From a virus: a stretch of DNA of 22,930 nt. The notes under the pieces are model-generated. The model was not told where the DNA came from and made no database searches. It saw only the letters and a program-made list of their open reading frames with translations. Made by a program: the position numbers and the translations under genes. Location: the IMG/VR virus record IMGVR_UViG_3300014903_000017, positions 1 to 22,930 of that record, one strand, 5' to 3'. Shown here piece by piece: positions 1-4,213 of the stretch (position 1 is its first letter; every line of letters begins with the position of its first letter).

Positions 1-657
1 CAATTCCAATATTTCAGGTATAGGTTTTCCATTTTTCCACTTAACAAAATTATGCCATCGATTTTTTATTACACTACTTCCATAAAATAAATTATGTACT
101 TTTTGAACATCTAACATCACATGGTCATTTCTGTAATGAGAAAATTCAGATAATCCCATTTCTAATATATGCTTATCGGAAAACTTAAACGCTTTTGAAT
201 TTGTTTTGTAATGACTTCTCCTATCTGTAAGTTTCCCTGCTATGGCTGTAACACTATCATAAACAACTTTATCAGCATTATTTATATAAGACTGTACAAG
301 CGATAAAGTATTTTTAAATGTAACAATGAAATCTTTAGCAATAATTTTTATGTCGCTTCGCATTCTATCTTTCTGTTCGAAATTCATAAAATCTGCAAGG
401 TTGAAAGTGCTAAAAATAGACTCAATAAAAGCTATTTTTAATTTATATTCATAAGGTGAATTTCTTAAATCTTCTATGCCGTGTAGGTATCCGCAAACTG
501 TTCTAGGTTTTGAGTTTTGGATTTCAATATATAATGAATTAAAATTAATATCAATTTTTGAAAGTTCTTTGCAGAAATTCAAATTAGCTAGATACCTATC
601 TATTTCTTTATTTAACTTAACTATATTTACATCTTCTTTTGTTGATAATTCATTCAT
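1..657 (-). CDS. DUF4942-like phage protein, 3' end beyond the window
   Basis: An open minus-strand frame of 219 codons runs from ATG at 657 to the left edge without a stop, so the C-terminus is missing. AGAGAGG (670-664) sits six bases before the ATG, which fixes the start. The N-terminal half is helical and charged. Residues about 105-195 have a pattern I associate with DUF4942 proteins of phages and plasmids: a helical block with FKNTLSLVQSYINNADKVV, then LTDRRSHYKTNSKAFKF, then a loop and MLDVQKVHNLFYG. That family's role is not established, and some members lie next to or are fused with methyltransferase-like domains. The gene stands apart from the late operon, behind a structured leader (658-1128) that may control its translation. 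The family assignment is from memory of sequence pattern only, while the gene itself is secure. Confidence 0.6.
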   Translation of the reverse strand, partial: MNELSTKEDVNIVKLNKEIDRYLANLNFCKELSKIDINFNSLYIEIQNSKPRTVCGYLHGIEDLRNSPYEYKLKIAFIESIFSTFNLADFMNFEQKDRMRSDIKIIAKDFIVTFKNTLSLVQSYINNADKVVYDSVTAIAGKLTDRRSHYKTNSKAFKFSDKHILEMGLSEFSHYRNDHVMLDVQKVHNLFYGSSVIKNRWHNFVKWKNGKPIPEILEL

Positions 658-660
658 TTT

Positions 661-668
661 AAACCTCT
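661..668 (-). promoter_or_regulatory. Ribosome binding site of the DUF4942-like gene, complementary to twin hairpin loops
   Basis: On the minus strand 668-661 reads AGAGGTTT, six bases before the ATG at 657. The sequence AAGCCTCT, present in both 25-base hairpin loops upstream (905-898 and 823-816), can pair with all eight bases, with one G.U. Confidence 0.6.
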
Positions 669-690
669 CTTTATTTTCCTAAACCATTTT

Positions 691-732
691 ATGTAAACAT
701 TTTTTACATTGCTCATGTAAACATTCTTTACA
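691..732 (-). repeat. Tandem 18-base repeat with internal inverted repeat, possible operator
   Basis: ATGTAAACATTTTTTACA (691-708) is repeated as ATGTAAACATTCTTTACA (715-732), a 24-base period with one difference. Each copy is itself an inverted repeat (TGTAAA, five bases, TTTACA). The pair lies 34-75 bases before the ATG of the leftmost gene, where a tandem operator would fit. The spacer between copies contains TGCTCAT on the plus strand, the complement of the twin hairpin loops as read in the RNA, so an RNA role is equally possible. Confidence 0.5.
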
Positions 733-735
733 AGG

Positions 736-775
736 AAAGCCTAACGCAATTCTGCAGAAATTAACGCTAGGCTTT
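736..775 (-). ncRNA. Eleven-base-pair stem-loop in the leader RNA
   Basis: On the minus strand AAAGCCTAGCG (775-765) pairs with CGTTAGGCTTT (746-736), with one G.U that would be A.C on the other strand. The 18-base loop contains TTCTGCAGAA, which can extend or dimerise. The run after the stem (CCTTGTAAAG) is not a clear U-tract, so a terminator is possible but weak. Confidence 0.5.
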
Positions 776-791
776 GAGTCCTTTTATTTAG

Positions 792-830
792 ACACGGTGA
801 AAATGAGCATTACAAAGAGGCTTACCGTGT
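792..830 (-). ncRNA. Twin hairpin A with 25-base conserved loop
   Basis: ACACGGT (792-798) and ACCGTGT (824-830) form a perfect seven-pair stem around a 25-base loop. Read on the minus strand the loop has AAGCCTCT, five free bases, then ATGCTCATTT. The same loop, also 25 bases long, recurs 82 bases away on a stem of unrelated sequence (875-911). Confidence 0.6.
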
Positions 831-874
831 TGTTTAGTCCCAACCGGGCAACCCCAATCAGGACTTATTTCGGA

Positions 875-911
875 CACCTCGGAAATGAGCATAGTTTAGA
901 GGCTTGAGATG
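875..911 (-). ncRNA. Twin hairpin B with 25-base conserved loop
   Basis: On the minus strand CATCTC (911-906) pairs with GAGGTG (880-875), six pairs with one U.G. The 25-base loop (905-881) repeats hairpin A's AAGCCTCT and ATGCTCATTT exactly, with a different five-base centre. Conserved loops on unrelated stems point to function in the loop. Confidence 0.6.
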
Positions 912-925
912 CTTGTTTTTATTCA

Positions 926-1004
926 GAATGTACCAGCGTTGGATTCGAACCGCCCTCTGCTATTTCTAGCATGCTTTCACCAAATAAGCTAGTCTGATAC
1001 ATTC
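926..1004 (-). ncRNA. tRNA-shaped element without an anticodon loop
   Basis: On the minus strand GAATGTATCAG (1004-994) pairs with CTGGTACATTC (936-926), eleven pairs with one U.G. Inside lies an A-box-like TAGCTTATTTGG with a D-arm (GCTT, nine-base loop containing GG, AAGC), then TGCTA-GAAA-TAGCA, then the B-box-like GGTTCGAATCC. The layout and the 79-base length resemble a tRNA. However, the anticodon arm ends in a GNRA tetraloop, the T-stem is broken by an AA bulge or mismatches, and no CCA follows. It therefore cannot decode. It could be a tRNA mimic, a decayed phage tRNA, or a domain of the larger leader RNA. Confidence 0.45.
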
Positions 1005-1030
1005 GTTACTTTTTCTACATAAGTAGATAA

Positions 1031-1047
1031 GCTATATTTAGTATAGC
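1031..1047 (-). repeat. Small perfect inverted repeat
   Basis: GCTATA (1031-1036), a five-base loop, then TATAGC (1042-1047). On the minus strand it lies just past the T-rich tail of the 1066-1097 hairpin. With TTGCAA (1058-1053) it could also form a poor promoter (TTGCAA, 16 bases, TATAGC), which I do not trust. Confidence 0.3.
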
Positions 1048-1055
1048 ATATTTTG

Positions 1056-1097
1056 CAAAAGAATACCCCCTAGCGGGAAGTTATAAACGCTAAGGGG
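1056..1097 (-). terminator. Terminator-like GC-rich hairpin with T-rich tail
   Basis: On the minus strand CCCCTTAGCG (1097-1088) pairs with CGCTAGGGGG (1075-1066), ten pairs with one U.G, and is followed by TATTCTTTTG. It lies past the last late gene (stop 1172-1170) and about 30 bases into the transcript from the 1135-1163 promoter. It could end the late mRNA, make a short RNA of about 70 bases, or act as an attenuator. The 12-base loop is long for a classical terminator. Confidence 0.5.
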
Positions 1098-1134
1098 AGA
1101 GGTTAGGAGGTAACACAGCTTATTGGTATAGGTC

Positions 1135-1163
1135 ATTATATTAAATGGTACGGAGTTTGTCAA
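1135..1163 (-). promoter_or_regulatory. Perfect consensus sigma70 promoter, leftward
   Basis: On the minus strand TTGACA (1163-1158), exactly 17 bases, then TATAAT (1140-1135). Transcription would begin near 1128/1127 and read into the structured RNA region and the DUF4942-like gene. It starts seven bases past the stop of the metallophosphoesterase gene, so it separates a new transcription unit from the late operon. Confidence 0.8.
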
Positions 1164-1169
1164 GTTAAA

Positions 1170-2042
1170 TTATTGAATATAAACTTCTTGCGGTTCGTAA
1201 CTAATTTTAAGTTGGTCGGCAATTTTAACATTAACAATAAATCTAATATACCCAGTTGGTCTAATTTCCCCGTCGTAAAATTCGGGGTAATCGCAATTCT
1301 TAGCATCAATACTAAAACTTTTTCTAAACCCGCCACCTCTAATCATTGGAACATATTTTACTTTAGCATCGCCTATTTTATTTAGATAGGGTCTGGGCTT
1401 CATAATGCACCCTAAAAAATGAGAGTGCGCATAGAAATAAGCGTCGGCTATTGGCACGTTTGAACTTTCCTGAATTTTGTTTAAGTCATTACCTTTTTTG
1501 TTGCCGGTTTTTGTGTGGTGTGAAATCCAAAAATCTTGCTTTCTGCATTTACTTTTATTTTTAAATATGTTTAATCTAAGGAACCCACTGTGCATACCAA
1601 GTAAAGGCAATCCGGCTTTTCTACACAAATATTCGATATTAGTATCGCCGTTTGAGAATATTTTAAAATGGTTTCCCATAATAACGCCCATGCATTTATC
1701 CGATATGCCTTTAAATAAAGGTGCGATGTGCTTGTCAATAAAATCCATGTCATCTTCATCTTCTGTGGTTAATGTGCTTACTGTCATTCTTCCGTCTTGA
1801 TATGCTTTTCTTTTTCTGGTGGTATTGTTTGTGTCCTCAAACAAATCGCCATTAATAAAAAAATATGTGTCCTCGTTATCTCGAACTTCTTTTAATGCTA
1901 TTTTAACGCCTCGAATGTCACATACTGATTTTGAGTTATCTTTTCGGAACGCTCGCTTATCTATGTGTAAATCGCAAAGGGGTAATATTGTAAAGCTTTT
2001 TTGTTTCGGTTTTATTTTTATTGTAAATCTTCCGTTAAGCAT
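1170..2042 (-). CDS. Calcineurin-like metallophosphoesterase
   Basis: The 290-residue protein carries the ordered metal-binding motifs of the metallophosphoesterase superfamily: D24-L-H26, G65-D66, G123-N-H125, H175/H176 and A205-H-S-H208. These residues hold two divalent metals and cleave phosphomono- or diesters. The substrate cannot be read from sequence. The spacing differs from lambda-type protein phosphatases, which have GDxxDRG, and is nearer the broad YfcE/SbcD-like group. No signal peptide is seen, so it should act in the cytoplasm. AAGGAGG stands before the ATG, and the start overlaps the stop of the upstream lipoprotein gene as TAATG. It is the last gene of the late operon, an unusual place for an enzyme with no obvious role in lysis. 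Roles in DNA handling or in breaking down a host signal nucleotide are guesses. Confidence 0.75.
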   Translation of the reverse strand: MLNGRFTIKIKPKQKSFTILPLCDLHIDKRAFRKDNSKSVCDIRGVKIALKEVRDNEDTYFFINGDLFEDTNNTTRKRKAYQDGRMTVSTLTTEDEDDMDFIDKHIAPLFKGISDKCMGVIMGNHFKIFSNGDTNIEYLCRKAGLPLLGMHSGFLRLNIFKNKSKCRKQDFWISHHTKTGNKKGNDLNKIQESSNVPIADAYFYAHSHFLGCIMKPRPYLNKIGDAKVKYVPMIRGGGFRKSFSIDAKNCDYPEFYDGEIRPTGYIRFIVNVKIADQLKISYEPQEVYIQ

Positions 2043-2254
2043 TAATCCTCCTTGCAGAAATTTTTCAAGTCCTCAATAGTATTAATGTTATCGTAACTTA
2101 AACACCTGCTGTTTTTAATCGACGTGCGTTCCTCTGCTGAGAAATTTAGATTGTTTACCTTGTCGCAAATTACGCTAGTTTTAACTGTAAAAGTATTACA
2201 ACCTGTCGACAATATCATCATAATTATCGCCGTCATTACGTTTAATAATTTCAT
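2042..2254 (-). CDS. Small lipoprotein, probable outer-membrane spanin subunit
   Basis: This 70-residue protein has a short basic start, a hydrophobic stretch and a lipobox, LSTGC, with the lipidated Cys at residue 19. The mature part is about 50 residues, polar, with two further Cys. I chose ATG at 2254 because AAAAGGA lies at good distance before it. A GTG at 2278 would add eight residues but has no ribosome site. The start lies inside the preceding gene in another frame, the classic layout of Rz/Rz1 spanin genes, in which the lipoprotein sits in the outer membrane and links to an inner-membrane partner to fuse the membranes at lysis. The Pro-rich region usual in Rz1 is absent, so the role rests on lipobox, overlap and location. 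Confidence 0.55.
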   Translation of the reverse strand: MKLLNVMTAIIMMILSTGCNTFTVKTSVICDKVNNLNFSAEERTSIKNSRCLSYDNINTIEDLKNFCKED

Positions 2255-2396
2255 CAATAATTTCCTTTTCTTTTTCACGGTTTTTATAGTCCCGAAGTTC
2301 GTATTTGTTTTTAAAATATTTATAGATACTAAAAGTGAAAAGGGCTAGTAGTCCTATACCACCTAGCCCCTTAATTAATTCTGCGGTTTCAAACAT
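2196..2396 (-). CDS. Small membrane-anchored helical protein, possible inner-membrane spanin subunit
   Basis: The 66-residue product has one hydrophobic segment (about residues 10-27) followed by a highly charged, helix-prone tail rich in Lys, Glu and Asp. AAGGAA precedes the ATG, and the start overlaps the stop of the upstream membrane protein by eight bases. The lipoprotein gene begins inside it in a different frame. That architecture and the lysis neighbourhood suggest an Rz-like spanin. Against this, it is shorter than usual for Rz, and the many Lys/Arg directly after the membrane segment would favour a cytoplasmic tail, opposite to a spanin. A holin or antiholin role is the main alternative. 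Confidence 0.5.
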   Translation of the reverse strand: MFETAELIKGLGGIGLLALFTFSIYKYFKNKYELRDYKNREKEKEIIDEIIKRNDGDNYDDIVDRL

Positions 2397-3261
2397 TTCT
2401 TTTCCTTAAATTTATGTAATCATCTAAAAATTTTAGCATGGCAAACATTATACATAATTCTATCATAAATGTATATCTTTGAAAATACATACTTGTGGCT
2501 AAAAGTATTTCTGCATAGTGAAAACTTGCGGCGAATAGTAAAAATCTTACCTTGAGCGAGCCTAAGAAAAACAAAAGCGGTATCACGAAAAGCTGATGAA
2601 GTCTGAAATTATCATAAATCTTACTGCCGACAACTTTTAAAAATTTTGTAAGATTAAACTTACTAACGTCTACGTTTCCGGCGATATCGTCTAAGTGCTT
2701 ATTGAACCAAACCGAATGCGATATCTTGTCAGGCTTAGTATCGTATTTTGTGGCGATATAGTTAATGGGTATCGATAGTCTTGATACTGGGTTTAGACCG
2801 CATTTAAAGCCTATTAGAAATAGAAGCACACAGCTTACAATAAAATATTTAATTGTTTTTCTGTCGATTAGAAACAGGCAGAATAAAAAGCAATACTGCC
2901 ACCGGGCGAGTGTGGCTAATACTACCAGCCAAAAAAACTTCTCTTTGTTTTTATGAAACATGGCTAGTGCGAATAGCATTAGCGAATAACCCATTAAATC
3001 ATTGCCGATTTTAAGACCCCAGCATAATATCGGGGAAATTGCAACACAAAAAGTTAATGCTTTGAGATACCTATTTTTAAGACCCAGCCAATTTGTTATT
3101 TTACATGAGGCAAAAAACAGTAGTGCTATTTGAATTAGCACAACAATGTCAAGTTTAAACTTTCCGAATATTGAACATACTTTTATTAATGCGCAATAAA
3201 CAGGGGGCATTGTTGAAATCCAACTAATATAAGCACTACTGTCTTGGGTTAGTTCGTACAT
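2389..3261 (-). CDS. Polytopic membrane protein, possible GT-C-type glycosyltransferase
   Basis: The 290-residue protein has about seven or eight hydrophobic segments separated by short basic loops. The start (QDSSAYISW...MPPVY) resembles the first outer loop of GT-C fold glycosyltransferases, where an acidic residue and a Pro pair lie just after the first membrane helix. Here that first helix would be missing. Such enzymes in phages can modify surface polysaccharide and block superinfection, but the match is only by pattern. The ATG follows the stop of the preceding ORF with nothing between (TAAATG), and the two ORFs are in the same frame. No Shine-Dalgarno site is visible, so it depends on reinitiation or readthrough. 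It sits inside the lysis block, an odd place for a glycosyltransferase. Confidence 0.5.
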   Translation of the reverse strand: MYELTQDSSAYISWISTMPPVYCALIKVCSIFGKFKLDIVVLIQIALLFFASCKITNWLGLKNRYLKALTFCVAISPILCWGLKIGNDLMGYSLMLFALAMFHKNKEKFFWLVVLATLARWQYCFLFCLFLIDRKTIKYFIVSCVLLFLIGFKCGLNPVSRLSIPINYIATKYDTKPDKISHSVWFNKHLDDIAGNVDVSKFNLTKFLKVVGSKIYDNFRLHQLFVIPLLFFLGSLKVRFLLFAASFHYAEILLATSMYFQRYTFMIELCIMFAMLKFLDDYINLRKRNV

Positions 3262-3486
3262 TTATTTTTTAATTAATGCTATTAGCTCTTTTGCTTCTTT
3301 TTTGATTTCGGCAATTTCTTCTGCGGTAACTTTATTATCTTCTAATGCGTGCATTAATTTATAGATTACGTCGATAGCTTCTTTTGCAACCTTAAACCAC
3401 CTATTGCCTAAAATTCCTGCAACTACACCCATCGAAACTACCGCTGTCGTAACATAACTAATAACTTGATTAATATCAATTTCCAT
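3262..3486 (-). CDS. Holin-like small membrane protein
   Basis: The 74-residue protein has one hydrophobic segment (about 7-27, VISYVTTAVVSMGVVAGIL) followed by an amphipathic helical tail with repeated Lys/Glu (KVTAEEIAEIKKEAKE). Many small phage holins and holin-associated proteins look like this. It lies directly after the endolysin gene with AAAGGAG before its ATG, so a role in letting the lysin reach the wall is plausible. The stop codon is followed at once, in frame, by the ATG of the polytopic membrane protein. No family name can be given. Confidence 0.5.
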   Translation of the reverse strand: MEIDINQVISYVTTAVVSMGVVAGILGNRWFKVAKEAIDVIYKLMHALEDNKVTAEEIAEIKKEAKELIALIKK

Positions 3487-3488
3487 TG

Positions 3489-3956
3489 TTAATCTCCTTT
3501 GAATAAATAAAATTTTACATCATTTTTAAATACCGACTTCCACGCATAACTTAATTTTTTGACAAAGTTTTCTTTTCCCACATTTGCCACTATCGGTACA
3601 TAACCACCCCAGTGCCCGCTCATTTCGCTAGGCTTTGGGTATAATGCACATATATGCCCATGTCCGCCTTTTTTACTTTGGCAAGCAAACACTAGTTTAT
3701 TTTCTTGAGCTAATGCACTAGCGTCGTTCATGCTCACTTTTACAAAGCTATCAGAACTTTTGATTATTTCTATTTGCTTGTTAGCTAAAAATGCGTGTTC
3801 ATTATCTCGCCATAAAATATCGGAACCGAAGCATGATAAAATAAAAGCTGAACCGATATTACAATATGTAAAAAGCGTTCCGCCGACCTGCTTTGGCTGA
3901 AGGTCGATATCTTCAACGGTTAATTTTAATAGTTTTTTAAATGCTATATTGTTCAT
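3489..3956 (-). CDS. Endolysin-like Cys/His peptidase or amidase
   Basis: The 155-residue protein has the layout of a papain-fold wall hydrolase: a Cys at the head of a helix (T30-Y-C32-N-I-G), a downstream H99-G-H101-I-C strand, and P121-I-V-A-N125-V-G. This resembles phage lysins of the CHAP/NlpC-P60 type, in which the Cys and the second His are catalytic and the enzyme cuts peptidoglycan peptide or amide bonds. There is no signal peptide, so it needs a holin. Its start overlaps the stop of the XhlA-like gene as TAATG. It sits among small membrane proteins in the lysis block. The exact bond cut is unknown. Confidence 0.7.
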   Translation of the reverse strand: MNNIAFKKLLKLTVEDIDLQPKQVGGTLFTYCNIGSAFILSCFGSDILWRDNEHAFLANKQIEIIKSSDSFVKVSMNDASALAQENKLVFACQSKKGGHGHICALYPKPSEMSGHWGGYVPIVANVGKENFVKKLSYAWKSVFKNDVKFYLFKGD

Positions 3957-4213
3957 TATGTCAATCTCAGAAAAACTTGTATGCCTACGTTTATGACAAA
4001 AGTAGCTATTACTATAGTCCAGCCTAGTCGGGTCTTAACGCCCCTCACTTCCTCCGCCAAACCCTTTTTTCCGTTACCATTGACGGTATGCTCAAGGTTT
4101 GTTATTTTAACGTTTTGACTTTTATTCTCTATGTCAGCCATTTTTTTATGAGCCACCTGGTTAGCTTCGATTCGTGCAAGCCTTTCGATTGTTTGGCTTT
4201 CAAATTCTGTCAT
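3956..4213 (-). CDS. XhlA-like coiled-coil protein with C-terminal membrane anchor
   Basis: From ATG at 4213 the product has 85 residues: a polar helical, coiled-coil-prone N-terminal part, a short Gly-Asn break, a basic stretch, and a final hydrophobic segment (about residues 64-83). This is the layout of XhlA/haemolysin-type phage lysis proteins, which help the lysin or holin at the membrane. GAGAGG stands seven bases before the 4213 ATG, which itself forms TAATG with the upstream stop. A GTG two codons earlier (4219) is less likely. It precedes the endolysin gene directly. Assignment is by architecture, not by a diagnostic motif. Confidence 0.6.
   Translation of the reverse strand: MTEFESQTIERLARIEANQVAHKKMADIENKSQNVKITNLEHTVNGNGKKGLAEEVRGVKTRLGWTIVIATFVINVGIQVFLRLT

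Larger units (their letters stand above)
658..1128 (-). ncRNA. Structured leader or small-RNA locus upstream of the DUF4942-like gene
   Basis: This stretch of about 470 bases has no credible ORF on either strand. On the minus strand it holds a series of strong inverted repeats: 1066-1097, 1031-1047, 1015-1026, the tRNA-shaped unit 926-1004, 875-911, 792-830 and 736-775. Several near-perfect stems (1066-1097, 875-911, 736-775) have a mismatch that is G.U on the minus strand but A.C on the plus strand, which argues that the minus strand is the RNA. A consensus promoter at 1135-1163 would start it near 1127/1128. Whether one RNA covers the whole stretch, or short RNAs end at 1060 and again near 730, cannot be read from sequence alone. 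It matches no RNA family that I can recognise with confidence. Confidence 0.55.

Noticed and set aside
931-960. Phage attachment site from a tRNA 3' half
   Set aside because: The sequence has paired tRNA-like halves, does not extend to a tRNA 3' end, and no integrase is in the window.
957-970. Match to the Cas9 guide scaffold (GCTAGAAATAGCA on the minus strand)
   Set aside because: The GAAA loop in guide scaffolds is artificial, and no repeat array, tracr-like extension or cas gene is nearby. Chance similarity of a GNRA hairpin.
926-1004. Functional tRNA gene
   Set aside because: The T-loop sequence is tRNA-like, but there is no seven-base anticodon loop, the T-stem is faulty and no CCA is encoded. 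Kept as tRNA-shaped element only.
1101-1127. Ribosome site AGGAGGT for a plus-strand gene
   Set aside because: No start codon with an open frame follows. The motif is the complement of the CU-rich leader on the minus strand.
658-1169. tmRNA, ROOL or GOLLD RNA
   Set aside because: No tag ORF or tmRNA acceptor layout; the length and hairpins do not let me assign ROOL or GOLLD by eye. Left open for a covariance search.
3123-3152. Internal promoter with TTGACA in the polytopic membrane gene
   Set aside because: The -35 is perfect but at 17 bases the -10 is ATAGCA, and the site lies inside a coding region.
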